Assembly (NCBI RefSeq): GCF_008638365.1 | Contig: NZ_VWVU01000003.1 | Span: 310,001 to 374,000 of the forward strand | Length of the DNA: 64,000 bases | Direction: 5' to 3' | DNA from: Nocardiopsis quinghaiensis | GTDB taxonomy: Bacteria; Actinomycetota; Actinomycetes; Streptosporangiales; Streptosporangiaceae | In this document: positions 8,687 to 16,823 of the stretch, piece by piece | How positions within the stretch are numbered: the first letter of the stretch is position 1 | Layout: each line of letters opens with the position of its first letter | Position numbers and translations under genes: made by a program | Notes under the pieces: model-generated | Database searches by the model: none | What the model saw: the letters and a program-made list of their open reading frames with translations, nothing else | What the model was told of the DNA's origin: nothing

Positions 8687-10768
8687 TCAGGGTTGGGCGG
8701 GTTCGCGTTCCAGGCGTACGGCGCTGACCTTGAACTCGGGCATGCGGCTGGTGGGGTCCAGGGCCGGGTTGGTGAGGTTGTTGGCGGCCTGGGTTCCGGC
8801 GAAGTGGAAGGGCAGGAACACCGTGTCCAGGCGGGCGGTGGGTGTCAGGCGTACCCGGGCGCGGGTGTGGCCGCGTCGGGAGGTGATGCGGGCCCACTGC
8901 CCTGTGGCCAGTCCGGCGCGGGCGGCGGTGTCGGGGTGTACCTCCACGTACGCCTCGGGTTCGGCCTGGTTCAGTTCGGGGACGCGGCGGGTCTGGGCGC
9001 CGGTCTGGTAGTGGCCCATCGTGCGTCCGGTGGTCGCGATGAGGGGGTAGTCGGTGTCGGTGGTCTCGGCGGGGGGCTGGTGCGGGACCGCTGTGAAGCG
9101 GGCGTGGCCGTCGGGGTGGGCGAAGGAGTCCAGGAACAGGCGGGGTGTGGGTTCTTGCTGTGCGCGTACGGGCCAGTGCAGGGCCTCCCCCGAGGCCAGG
9201 CGCTGGGGGGTGACGCCGGAGTAGTCGGCGGCGCCTCCGGCTGAGGCGCGGCCCAGTTCGGCCAGGACGGTGTCGGGGTCGGTGGGGAAGCGTTGGCGGG
9301 GTTGTCCCAGGCGCACGGCCAGGTCGGAGAGCACTTCCAGGTCGGTGCGTACCCCCTCGGGCGGGGCGATGGCCCGGGTGCGGCGCAGGACGCGTCCCTC
9401 CAGGTTGGTCATGGTGCCCGATTCCTCGGCCCACTGGGCCACGGGCAGGACGACGTCGGCCATGGCGGCGGTCTCGGAGAGGACGAAGTCGGCGGCCACC
9501 AGCAGGTCCAGGGAGGCCAGGCGGTCGCGGACGCGGTCGGTCTCGGGGGCGGAGACGAGGGGGTTGGAGCCCAGCAGCAGCATGGCGCGCGGGCCGCCGT
9601 CGGTGCCCAGGGCGTCCAGGAGTTCGAAGGCCGAGCGGCCCGGGCCGGGCAGGGTGTGGGGTTCCACGCCCCACACCCGGGCCACGTGGGCGCGGGCGGC
9701 GGGGTCGTCGATCTTGCGGTAGCCGGGTAGCTGGTCGGCTTTTTGGCCGTGTTCGCGTCCGCCCTGGCCGTTGCCCTGGCCGGTGACGCATCCGTATCCG
9801 GAGCCTTGGCGGCCGGGCAGGCCCAGGGCCAGGGCCAGGTTGATCCAGGCCGAGACGGTGTCGGTGCCCGTGGCGTGCTGTTCGGTGCCGCGTCCGGTCA
9901 GGATGTAGGCCGAGCGGTTGCTGGAGGCCCGTCCCAGCAGGTCGGCGGCGGCGCGGATGTGGGAGGCGGGAACGCCGGTGACCTGTTCGGTGCGCTCCGG
10001 CCACCAGGCGGCGGCGTGTTCCCAGGCGGCTTCGAAGCCGGTGGTGCGGTGTTGGACGAAGTCCTCGTCGTACCAGCCCTGGACGCGCGCGGAGTGCAGC
10101 AGGCCCAAGGCCAGGGCCAGGTCGGTACCGGGGCGGGGCGCCAGGTGGATGCCGCCGCCGTCCAGGGCGACCTGGGCTGTGGCTGAGCGGCGCGGGTCGA
10201 TGACGATCAGGGTGGGTGCGGACAGGTGGCCCATCATGGGTGGCATGGTCTCGGCCGGGTTGGCTCCGGCCAGCAGGACCACCTCGGCCTCGCCGATGTC
10301 GGTGAGCGGGAAGGGCATGCCCCGGTCCAGGCCGAAGGCGCGTGTGCCCGCGGCCGCCGCTGAGGACATGCAGAAGCGGCCGTTGTAGTCGATCTGGGAG
10401 GTGGCCAGGGCCAGGCGGGCGAACTTGCCCAGGGTGTAGGACTTCTCGTTGGTCAGGCTGCCGCTGCCGAAGACCGCGACGGTGTCGGGTCCGGATTGGG
10501 CGCGCAGGGCCAGCAGGCGTTCGGCGACGTGGTCCAGGGCGGTGTCCCAGTCGGTCTCCACCAGCTCCGAGTCGCGGTCCTTGCGTATCAGGGGCCGGGT
10601 GAGGCGGTCGGGGGCGGTCAGGACCTCGGTGGAGGTCCATCCCTTGCGGCACAGTCCGCCGCGGTTGGTGGGGAAGGGGGCCGGGCGGACGGCCAGGCGT
10701 CCGTCGGGGCCCGGTTCCAGGTGCATGGCGCACTGCAGGGCGCAGTAGGGGCAGTGGGTGGTGGTCAT
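8687..10768 (-). CDS. nasC: Assimilatory nitrate reductase catalytic subunit (molybdopterin)
   Basis: 693 aa. The N-terminus carries the [4Fe-4S] ligands Cys6, Cys9, Cys13 and Cys40 (HCPYC, GGLCRKGW). The bis-MGD fold follows, with the likely Mo-ligand Cys133 in RFCMSSAAAAG, the NasA/NapA-like stretch GYGCVTGQGNGQGGREHG, and a C-terminal molybdopterin-dinucleotide-binding domain from about residue 590. There is no Tat signal, consistent with a cytoplasmic assimilatory enzyme reducing nitrate to nitrite. Its ATG overlaps the narK stop by 4 bp (10765-10768), so transport and reduction are coupled. Length and motifs are complete. Confidence 0.95.
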   Translation of the reverse strand: MTTTHCPYCALQCAMHLEPGPDGRLAVRPAPFPTNRGGLCRKGWTSTEVLTAPDRLTRPLIRKDRDSELVETDWDTALDHVAERLLALRAQSGPDTVAVFGSGSLTNEKSYTLGKFARLALATSQIDYNGRFCMSSAAAAGTRAFGLDRGMPFPLTDIGEAEVVLLAGANPAETMPPMMGHLSAPTLIVIDPRRSATAQVALDGGGIHLAPRPGTDLALALGLLHSARVQGWYDEDFVQHRTTGFEAAWEHAAAWWPERTEQVTGVPASHIRAAADLLGRASSNRSAYILTGRGTEQHATGTDTVSAWINLALALGLPGRQGSGYGCVTGQGNGQGGREHGQKADQLPGYRKIDDPAARAHVARVWGVEPHTLPGPGRSAFELLDALGTDGGPRAMLLLGSNPLVSAPETDRVRDRLASLDLLVAADFVLSETAAMADVVLPVAQWAEESGTMTNLEGRVLRRTRAIAPPEGVRTDLEVLSDLAVRLGQPRQRFPTDPDTVLAELGRASAGGAADYSGVTPQRLASGEALHWPVRAQQEPTPRLFLDSFAHPDGHARFTAVPHQPPAETTDTDYPLIATTGRTMGHYQTGAQTRRVPELNQAEPEAYVEVHPDTAARAGLATGQWARITSRRGHTRARVRLTPTARLDTVFLPFHFAGTQAANNLTNPALDPTSRMPEFKVSAVRLEREPAQP

Positions 10769-12153
10769 CGTGTGTTGGTCTCCACGCGGTCGGCGGCGGG
10801 TGCGGTGGTGCGGGAGGGGCGGCGTAGGTAGACGGCCCAGGTGAGGGCGGCGCAGACCAGGTAGAAGGCACCGAAGGCGAGGAAGCCGGGGGCGGCGGAT
10901 TCGGTGAGGCGGAAGGACTCGCGAAAGACCAGGTTGATGCCGACGCCGCCCAGGGCTCCCATGGCGCCGATCAGGCCGAGCATGGAGCTGGCGATGCGTT
11001 TGTTGTAGGAGTGGGCTTCCTGGGGCGGGGTGCCATGGGAGATGGCGTTCTGGGCCTTGGCGGCGTAGATGGAGGGGATCATCTTGTAGGTGGAGCCGTT
11101 GCCGATGCCGGTGAGGACGAACACGATGCCGAACGCGGTGACGAACAGGGGCAGGGAGTCCAGGTTGATGGCCGCCACGACCACACCGGTTCCGGCCACC
11201 ATCGCCAGGAAGTTCACCAGGGTGACCCGTGCGCCGCCGACGCGGTCGGCGAGTCTACCGCCCAGGGGGCGCACGAGGGAGCCGATGGCCGGTCCCAGGA
11301 AGGTGAGGGAGGCCGCCTGGAGGGGGTCCAGGCCGAACTGGTTCTGCAGCAGCAGTCCGAAGGCGAATCCGAAGCCGATGAAGGATCCGAACGTGCCGAC
11401 GTAGAGGAAGGACATGATCCAGAAGTGGCGGTCCCGGGTGGCGGCGAGTTGGGCGGAGACGTCGGTGCGGGCGCTGGAGAGGTTGTTCATGTGCCGCACC
11501 GCCACCCAGATGGCCAGGATCAGCAGGGGCACGTAGATCAGCGGTACGAGGTATCCGGCCTGGACGGTGAACAGGGCGATGATGCCGAGGCCCGCCAGTT
11601 GGACGGTGGCCACGCCGATGTTGCCGCCGCCGGCGTTCATGCCCAGGGCCCATCCCTTCTCCTTCTCGGGGAAGTAGAAGTTGATGTTGGCCATGGAGGA
11701 GGAGAAGTTGCCGCCGCCGAACCCGGCGGTGGCGCCCAGGAGCACGAACAGCCAGTAGGGCGTGTCGGGGCTCTGGATGAGATAGGCGGCCAGGAGTGTG
11801 GGAATGAGCAGCAGGCTGGCGGAGATGACCGTCCAGTTGCGGCCGCCGAAGATCGGTACGGCCAGGGTGTAGGGGACCCGCAGGACCGCGCCGACCAGGG
11901 AGACGACGGAGACCAGCAGGAACTTCTGCTCGGCGGACCAGTCGAAGCCGACCGCCGGGGTCATGAACAGCACCAGGACCGACCACAGGCTCCATACCGA
12001 GAAGCCGATGTGTTCGGAGAAGATCGAGGCCCACAGGTTGCGGCGGGCGACGGCGCGTCCTCCGTTGTTCCAGAACCCCTCGTCCTCGGGGTTCCAGTGG
12101 GAGATCCAGCTCCTACCGGTGCGCTGTGCGCGTCGTCCGCTCTCGGGGGTCAC
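10765..12153 (-). CDS. narK: Nitrate/nitrite transporter NarK (MFS)
   Basis: 462 aa from a GTG at 12153 preceded by AGGAAGG; the frame is open 53 codons further upstream, but that part has no transporter similarity and contains the operator. The N-terminal stretch WISHWNPEDEGFW is typical of actinobacterial NarK, followed by about 12 membrane helices. Both nitrate-signature motifs are visible: GFGGGNFSSSMANINFYFPE and GWALGMNAGGGNIGV. By family it imports nitrate and/or exports nitrite. It is first in the narK-nasC-nasB operon, behind a GlnR-type box array at 12229-12255, so expression is likely induced under nitrogen limitation. Confidence 0.95.
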   Translation of the reverse strand: MTPESGRRAQRTGRSWISHWNPEDEGFWNNGGRAVARRNLWASIFSEHIGFSVWSLWSVLVLFMTPAVGFDWSAEQKFLLVSVVSLVGAVLRVPYTLAVPIFGGRNWTVISASLLLIPTLLAAYLIQSPDTPYWLFVLLGATAGFGGGNFSSSMANINFYFPEKEKGWALGMNAGGGNIGVATVQLAGLGIIALFTVQAGYLVPLIYVPLLILAIWVAVRHMNNLSSARTDVSAQLAATRDRHFWIMSFLYVGTFGSFIGFGFAFGLLLQNQFGLDPLQAASLTFLGPAIGSLVRPLGGRLADRVGGARVTLVNFLAMVAGTGVVVAAINLDSLPLFVTAFGIVFVLTGIGNGSTYKMIPSIYAAKAQNAISHGTPPQEAHSYNKRIASSMLGLIGAMGALGGVGINLVFRESFRLTESAAPGFLAFGAFYLVCAALTWAVYLRRPSRTTAPAADRVETNTR

Positions 12154-12228
12154 GACCGTGCCTTCCTGATCGACAACTGCTGACGAAGTCGAAGGTAGGA
12201 AGGCCGCATTGCCTGGAGGTGTCCGGTC

Positions 12229-12255
12229 GTAACACACGGGAAACAGTCGGCTCAC
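12229..12255 (-). promoter_or_regulatory. Candidate GlnR operator upstream of narK
   Basis: On the plus strand GTAAC (12229-12233), GAAAC (12240-12244) and CTCAC (12251-12255) stand at exact 11-bp periodicity with 6-bp spacers. This matches the canonical order gTnAC-n6-GaAAC-n6-gTnAC; the fourth box position (12262-12266, CGTGT) is degenerate. The array is 76-102 bp upstream of the narK GTG. GlnR regulation of nitrate uptake genes is established in Streptomyces; binding here is inferred. Confidence 0.72.
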
Positions 12256-12346
12256 CCGACACGTGTGTTCTCGGTGAGAACCCCTGTCGTGCCTGGTGGA
12301 GGGGGTGTTCAAATGTGAGGGGGTGTGGTGATCGCCACCCGGTCGG

Positions 12347-12517
12347 CTACTCCCCCTCCTCGCTGCCCTTCCCGCGGGTGGCCGAGCCGAGGGCGAGGCC
12401 CAGGCACAGGCCCAGGGCCACGCCTGTCGCCAGGTTGTCCGTGAGGGAGCCGAAGACGGTGCCGAAGCAGAGCCCCAGCGCCAGACCCAGTCCCAGGTTC
12501 TTGTCCTTCTTGCTCAT
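12347..12517 (-). CDS. Small glycine-zipper hydrophobic protein, unknown function
   Basis: 56 aa, ATG at 12517 with AAAGGTGA upstream. The sequence alternates Gly with hydrophobic residues (NLGLGLALGLCFGTVFG and NLATGVALGLCLGLALG), giving two short glycine-zipper helices between a basic N-terminus (MSKKDK) and an acidic tail. It could be a hairpin membrane peptide or a small oligomeric membrane protein. I cannot assign a function. Third codon positions are strongly GC-rich, supporting real coding. It lies between narK and the Lrp regulator gene, same strand as both, with its own ribosome site. Confidence 0.7.
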   Translation of the reverse strand: MSKKDKNLGLGLALGLCFGTVFGSLTDNLATGVALGLCLGLALGSATRGKGSEEGE

Positions 12518-12592
12518 GTGTCACCTTTGATGGTTTTCCGTCACTGTGAGTACTTTTCGGACGTGGAGGGTGGGTCTCATGGTTTCCACTCC

Positions 12593-13048
12593 TCACTCCA
12601 GGGATGTGGCGACGTTCTTGCGGGCGCTGTCGTAGATGATCTGGCTGCGGAAGCCGGCCACCTCGCGGCGCTGGGTGAGCCGGTCGATGAGGAAGCTGTG
12701 CAGCGCGTCCAGGGAGGGTACGGACACGTGCACCAGGAAGTCCTGTTCCCCCGCCACGACGTAGACCGCCATCACCTGGGGCAGGGCGAACATCGCGACT
12801 TTGAAGCCCTCGATGACCTGGCGGCTGGGCGGGCGCAGCTGCACCGAGACGAACGCCTCCACCTGGCGGTTGAGCGCGGCCGGGTCGATGTCGGCGTGGT
12901 AGCCGCGGATGACGCCGCGCTGGTGTAGCAGGCGTACGCGCTCCAGGCAGGTGGAGGGCGCCACGCCGAGTTTGTGGGCCAGGGCGCGGTTGGTCTGCCG
13001 GGCATCCTGTTGGAGTTCGCGCACGATCGCCGAATCAAGTTCGTCCAT
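12593..13048 (-). CDS. Lrp/AsnC-family transcriptional regulator
   Basis: 151 aa from the ATG at 13048 (MDELDSAIVRELQQDARQ); a GTG nine bases earlier is possible, and no strong ribosome site discriminates. Residues 1-60 form the AsnC helix-turn-helix (NRALAHKLGVAPSTCLERVR). Residues about 65-145 form the RAM ligand domain (VYVVAGEQDFLVHVSVPS). Such regulators sense amino acids or related metabolites. The gene is divergent from a DUF2000 gene 107 bp away, a pairing common in actinobacteria that suggests the regulator controls that neighbour. Confidence 0.9.
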   Translation of the reverse strand: MDELDSAIVRELQQDARQTNRALAHKLGVAPSTCLERVRLLHQRGVIRGYHADIDPAALNRQVEAFVSVQLRPPSRQVIEGFKVAMFALPQVMAVYVVAGEQDFLVHVSVPSLDALHSFLIDRLTQRREVAGFRSQIIYDSARKNVATSLE

Positions 13049-13155
13049 GGGATCCACACTAGAGCTTCTGGCGAATGGTGTTCGGCCCTGCTGCCTTCAC
13101 ACTGTCTTTCTGGCTAGGTTCTGAACCGTTCACACACCATATGAACGGGGTAGTC

Positions 13156-13566
13156 ATGGGAATGTCCACCAAGCTCGTCGTCGTCCTGCGCCAGGGCCTG
13201 GAGCCCGCGCTCGCCGCCAACGCCGGGGTGGTGCTCGGCCTGGCGCTGGGAGGGCGGTTGGAGAACTCGCTGGCCGCCGACGGCGAGGACGCGGGCGGTG
13301 GAGTGCACGCCGGGCTCAACCCGCACCCGGTGCCGACCCTGGTGGCCTCCGGCGAGCAGCTGCGCCAGCTCAAGGCCGGGGCCGACGAGCGGGAGCTGAC
13401 GGTGGTGGGATTCAACGAGGTGGCCCGCCGCTCGCGCGACTACGTGGAGTACCTGGACGCGCTGGCGGCCACCGGCCCGCAGGAGGTGGAGTACGTGGGG
13501 GTGGCCGTCCTCGGCTCACGCGAGGACGTCAACAGGCTCACCGGGAAGCTGGCGCTGATGCGCTGA
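13156..13566 (+). CDS. DUF2000-family protein
   Basis: 136 aa from the ATG at 13156, with GGGG just upstream; ATGs at 13141 and 13162 are alternatives. The conserved DUF2000 features are present: KLVVVLRQGLEPALAANAG near the start, PTLVASGEQLRQL in the middle and EYVGVAVLGSREDVNRLTGK at the end. The fold is related to peptidyl-tRNA hydrolase 2, but no activity is established for the family. Divergent from the Lrp/AsnC gene, which probably regulates it. A strong hairpin follows the stop codon directly. Confidence 0.85.
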   Translation: MGMSTKLVVVLRQGLEPALAANAGVVLGLALGGRLENSLAADGEDAGGGVHAGLNPHPVPTLVASGEQLRQLKAGADERELTVVGFNEVARRSRDYVEYLDALAATGPQEVEYVGVAVLGSREDVNRLTGKLALMR

Positions 13567-13721
13567 GGGGGCGCTTCGTTCTGGGCGCCCCCGGTGAGGT
13601 CCTCCAACTCCTGGTAGGAGGCCACGGTGCGCGACTGGGCGCGGTCGGTCTCCGCGCCGATCGCGTCCATGGTCCGGGCCAGGTCCCGGGTGCGCCAGTG
13701 CCTGCGAGGACTGTTCATCAC
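13440..13721 (-). CDS. Possible small hypothetical protein, antisense-overlapping the DUF2000 gene
   Basis: 93 codons. The first 50 or so lie in otherwise unclaimed DNA (13570-13721) and show near-total GC at third positions and a helical-looking sequence (MNSPRRHWRTRDLARTMDAI, YQELEDL). The remaining 40 codons run antisense through the DUF2000 3' end and the hairpin, which argues against the annotated stop being meaningful. I recognise no family. It may be a real short gene, the 5' remnant of a lost gene, or chance in GC-rich DNA. Confidence 0.3.
   Translation of the reverse strand: MMNSPRRHWRTRDLARTMDAIGAETDRAQSRTVASYQELEDLTGGAQNEAPPQRISASFPVSLLTSSREPRTATPTYSTSCGPVAASASRYST
13567..13592. 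terminator. Hairpin terminator after DUF2000 gene
   Basis: GGGGGCGC (13567-13574) pairs perfectly with GCGCCCCC (13585-13592) around a 10-base loop, starting at the first base after the stop codon. There is no T run, which is common for actinobacterial terminators. Confidence 0.6.
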
Positions 13722-13796
13722 CGGACACGGTAGTGCGGTGCTCTTGGCGGGACGACCGGTTTTCCGGGTGGGCTCGGCGGTCGGCGGTGGCCGCGC

Positions 13797-14327
13797 CTAC
13801 CGCGGTTCGGTGGCGTACAGGTACAGCAGCGCGTTCATGGAGGTGCCGCTCACCAGCAGCCTCTCCCGCACCAGGGCGGGGACCCGCTCCAGCGCCACCC
13901 ACTCCACGCGCTCGGCCTCCCAGGTGTCCTCGGGCTCCCCCGCCCGCTCGGCGCCATCGGCGACGAACACGTGGTGTTCGCTGTCCATCAGTCCGCTGGA
14001 GGGCTGGGCGTAGACCAGCGGTCGCAGGGGCCACGGGCGCCACCCGGTCTCCTCGCGTACCTCGCGCGCGGCCGCCTGCTCGGGGCTCTCCCCCGGGTGC
14101 ACGCCGCCCATGGGGATCTCATAGCCCCAGGTGTCGGTGATGAACCGGTGCCGCCACAGCAGCAGCACACGCCCCTGGCCGTCGCGCACCACGGCCCCGG
14201 CGCCGGGCGGGCGGCGCACGAGGCGGTGGTCGAACCTGTGCCCGTCGGGGAGTTCGACGTCGGCGGCCCGCACGTCGATCCACGGGTCGGAGTAGAGGCT
14301 CTTCTCGGAGTGGACGGTCCAGCGCAC
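13797..14327 (-). CDS. NUDIX hydrolase, ADP-ribose pyrophosphatase-like
   Basis: 176 aa. The Nudix box is complete: [20 protein letters not shown] followed by TGW, with the metal-binding REVREE core. The surrounding order (N-terminal beta hairpin with [20 protein letters not shown], then [17 protein letters not shown]) resembles the ADP-ribose/sugar-nucleotide pyrophosphatase branch that hydrolyses nucleoside diphosphates linked to another moiety. Substrate cannot be fixed from sequence. It stands as a single gene, about 100 bp downstream of the CGNR regulator gene on the same strand. Confidence 0.88.
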   Translation of the reverse strand: MRWTVHSEKSLYSDPWIDVRAADVELPDGHRFDHRLVRRPPGAGAVVRDGQGRVLLLWRHRFITDTWGYEIPMGGVHPGESPEQAAAREVREETGWRPWPLRPLVYAQPSSGLMDSEHHVFVADGAERAGEPEDTWEAERVEWVALERVPALVRERLLVSGTSMNALLYLYATEPR

Positions 14328-14423
14328 GGGCGGCTCCCAGGGCGGAGGGGCGGGGCTACCAGGTTCGCACGGCCCCGCCCTCTCCGTGCGCCCGTGTCGG
14401 CCGGGGTTCGGTCCGCCGGTGGC

Positions 14424-15044
14424 TCAGGTCCTGGACGCGCGGTGCCGTTGGTAGTGGCGGGCGGCGCGGGCCCGGTTCCCGCAGTTCGTCGAGCACCACT
14501 CGCGCCGAGAGTGGTGCTTCGCGAAGTACAGGACGCATCCGGGAGCCAGGCAGGCGCGCAGGCGCAGCCGGTCGGGGCCCGCGAACAGGTCGACCGCCTC
14601 TTGGGCGAGGGCCGAGACCGCGGCTGCCGTGGCCTGTCCGCTGGCGCGGGTGAGGCGGGATGGTGCTCGGCCGGCCTCCCAGACCAGTTCCGGCCACCGT
14701 GGTACCGCGGCGGCGGTCCTGTTGAGTTCGGTGACGGCGGTGTCCAGCTCGCGCACGGGGGAGGAGGCCGCGGTCCTGGGGTCACCGGTGGCCTGGGCCG
14801 CGAGCCGTCGCAGGGCGGCGCGGAGCCTGGAGAGCCGTTCCGCCAGATGGCTGGTGTCCGCGGCGGTCAGGGCGTCGAGGTCTTCCTCGGTCAGCAGGTC
14901 CGCGCGCGGGGCGATGGCACGCAACCATGCCTGGGTGGTGGCCGTCGCGCCGAGTGCGTCGTGGAGGCCGTCCCGGTCGGCCCAGACGGTGTTCATCAGC
15001 TCCACGGGCAGCGGCTCACCCAGCAGTGGCGCGCTTGTCTGCAT
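14424..15044 (-). CDS. CGNR zinc-finger (ABATE domain) transcriptional regulator
   Basis: 206 aa. The N-terminal about 130 residues match the ABATE stress-response domain ([20 protein letters not shown]). The C-terminus is a CGNR zinc finger: two Cys in CLAPGC, then [17 protein letters not shown], providing four Cys ligands and the DNA-binding tail. Members are putative stress or secondary-metabolism regulators. It is divergent from the NTF2-like gene at 15246, which is the obvious candidate target. A TTGACA at 15091-15096 lies in the shared promoter region, pointing rightwards. Confidence 0.88.
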   Translation of the reverse strand: MQTSAPLLGEPLPVELMNTVWADRDGLHDALGATATTQAWLRAIAPRADLLTEEDLDALTAADTSHLAERLSRLRAALRRLAAQATGDPRTAASSPVRELDTAVTELNRTAAAVPRWPELVWEAGRAPSRLTRASGQATAAAVSALAQEAVDLFAGPDRLRLRACLAPGCVLYFAKHHSRREWCSTNCGNRARAARHYQRHRASRT

Positions 15045-15245
15045 ACCTTGCCCCCACCTCGTTTCTCACGTTCGCAACTTACTCCATCCGTTGACAAGGG
15101 GTGGCGGACATGCAAGAGTTCTCATGCTTGGAATGTAAGTAAAGCGTTAGAAAATGGACGGGAGGGCGCTCGTGAGCACGTCGCCCCCCGTCGCCCGCGC
15201 CGCCGTGAAGCGGACCGTGAACGCCCTCAGAAAGGCCCAGCCCTC

Positions 15246-15713
15246 ATGTCCCGGACCCGCCCGCCGCTGCCCCCCTTCACCCTCGACACCGCCGTCGCCA
15301 AGGTCCAGGCGGCCGAGGACGCCTGGAACAGCCGTGACCCGCACCGTGTCAGCCTCGCCTACTCCGAGGACTCGGTGTGGCGCAACCGCGACGTGTTCCT
15401 CACCGGCCGCGCCCAGATCGTGGAGTTCCTGACCGCGAAGTGGGAGCGCGAACTCGACTACGTGCTGCGCAAGAGCCTGTGGAGCTTCCACGACGACCGC
15501 ATCGCGGTCCGGTTCCAGTACGAGTGGCACGACACCGAGGGCCAGTGGTACCGCAGCTACGGCAACGAACTGTGGGAGTTCGACGCACACGGCCTGATGA
15601 GCCGCCGTGAGGCCAGCATCAACGACGTCACCATCGCCGAGGCCGAGCGCCGCTACTTCGGCCCCCGCCCGGACGGGGAACGCGGGCGTGAACACGACAT
15701 TCCGCTCCGCTGA
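15246..15713 (+). CDS. NTF2-like / DUF1348 nuclear transport factor 2 family protein
   Basis: 155 aa from the ATG at 15246 with AAAGG upstream. The entire protein is a DUF1348 SnoaL/NTF2 cone fold: [59 protein letters not shown] and [17 protein letters not shown]. Members are small ligand-binding or isomerase-like proteins of unassigned chemistry. The gene is divergent from the CGNR-type regulator, suggesting a two-gene regulator/target unit. Confidence 0.88.
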   Translation: MSRTRPPLPPFTLDTAVAKVQAAEDAWNSRDPHRVSLAYSEDSVWRNRDVFLTGRAQIVEFLTAKWERELDYVLRKSLWSFHDDRIAVRFQYEWHDTEGQWYRSYGNELWEFDAHGLMSRREASINDVTIAEAERRYFGPRPDGERGREHDIPLR

Positions 15714-15950
15714 CCGCCACCGCGCCGCTCCCCCGGGCGCCTGTCGGCGGGCGGCGTCGGCGGCGAGGACCTCGCACGGGTAGGCGCTCGGGCCCCGGGC
15801 GCGGCCGCCGTGGCCGCGGTAGCCCGCAGGGGTGCGCTCGGCCGGGACGAGCGGTCCGGGGCCCGACGCCGCGTCGGGGCCAAGGGGGTCCTCCCCGGTG
15901 GCGCCGACCCGGTTCGACCACCCTTTTTTACTCACCAGTAATGTTGGGGT

Positions 15951-16763
15951 ATGAGCCTTGACCACACCACCGGGGACTTCCGGTTCGACCGGGACACCCG
16001 TGTACAGAAGCGGTCCGACGGCGAGTTCACCGCCACCCTCACCGACGCCTGGACCACCTTCACCTCCCACCCCAACGGCGGATACGTCCTGGGCGCCGCC
16101 CTCAACGCGCTGCGCCAGGGCCTGAGTCAGCCCGACCCCCTGGCCGTCTCGGTGTTCTTCCTGCGCCCCGCCGCCCCCGGCGAGGTCACCGTACGCACCG
16201 AGGTGATCCGTGAGGGGCGCCGTACCGCCACCGGACAGGTCGTTCTGGAACAGGGCGGCAAGGAGGTCATGCGCGCCACCGCCACCTACGGCGCCCTGGC
16301 CCCCGACCCCGCGGCGCGCGTGCTGACCCTGGACGAGCCCCCGAACCTGCCCTCACCGCAGGACTGCTTCGTTCAGCCCGAGTTCGACCGACCCGAGGGC
16401 CTGGGTATCGCCCACAGCGTGGAGTACCGCTACCCCGAGCGCCCGGGCTGGCTGGAGGGGAGGAAGGACGGCCGCCCGCACGTCGAGTTCTGGATGCGCT
16501 TCGCCGACGGCCGTGAGCCCGACACGCACTCCCTGGCCTCGATGGTGGACTTCGCTCCCCCGGCGGTGCTGGAGATCGGCGAGTTCGCCACCATCACCGT
16601 CGAGCTGAGCGTGCACGTGCGCGCCCGGCCCGCCCCCGGATGGCTGGCCTGCCGGGTGTTCACCAAGCACGTGTCGGGCGGCCTGCACGAGGAGGACATG
16701 GAGATCTGGGACGGCACGGGCACCCTGGTGGCCCAGTGCCGCCAGTTGGCCATGCTGGTCTGA
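15951..16763 (+). CDS. Acyl-CoA thioesterase, double hot-dog (TesB-like)
   Basis: 270 aa. Two tandem hot-dog folds are visible: residues about 20-125 (FTSHPNGGYVLGAALNALRQ, VSVFFLRPAAPGEVTVRTEV) and about 160-268 (EFWMRFADGREPDTHSLASM, FTKHVSGGLHEEDMEIWDG). The family hydrolyses acyl-CoA thioesters; chain length is not predictable here. No ribosome site is visible, but TAATGT lies about 10 bases ahead of the ATG, so transcription and translation may start almost together. It is a single gene converging on the metallophosphoesterase gene. Confidence 0.85.
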   Translation: MSLDHTTGDFRFDRDTRVQKRSDGEFTATLTDAWTTFTSHPNGGYVLGAALNALRQGLSQPDPLAVSVFFLRPAAPGEVTVRTEVIREGRRTATGQVVLEQGGKEVMRATATYGALAPDPAARVLTLDEPPNLPSPQDCFVQPEFDRPEGLGIAHSVEYRYPERPGWLEGRKDGRPHVEFWMRFADGREPDTHSLASMVDFAPPAVLEIGEFATITVELSVHVRARPAPGWLACRVFTKHVSGGLHEEDMEIWDGTGTLVAQCRQLAMLV

Positions 16764-16770
16764 GCGCTCC

Positions 16771-16808
16771 GGGCGGGGCCGCCGCCCGCTCCTGTGGTGG
16801 CCCCGCCC
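16771..16808. terminator. Bidirectional hairpin between convergent genes
   Basis: GGGCGGGGCC (16771-16780) pairs with GGCCCCGCCC (16799-16808) around an 18-base loop, centred in the 60 bp between the thioesterase stop and the phosphoesterase stop. Confidence 0.5.
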
Positions 16809-16823
16809 CGGGCGCGGTCTCGC

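Noticed and set aside
7569-10871. 1100-codon minus-strand frame over the nitrate reductase
   Set aside because: Arg/Pro/Gly-rich translation lacking any motif; the nasC and nasB frames explain this DNA.
13085-13140. Possible longer N-terminus of DUF2000 from 13075
   Set aside because: The extra residues are not family-like and overlap the divergent promoter region of the Lrp gene.
15077-15140. ACTTAC (15077-15082) and GTAAGT (15135-15140) as an operator dyad between the CGNR and NTF2 genes
   Set aside because: Six-base arms 52 bp apart are expected by chance; only the TTGACA at 15091-15096 is mentioned, as a weak promoter element.
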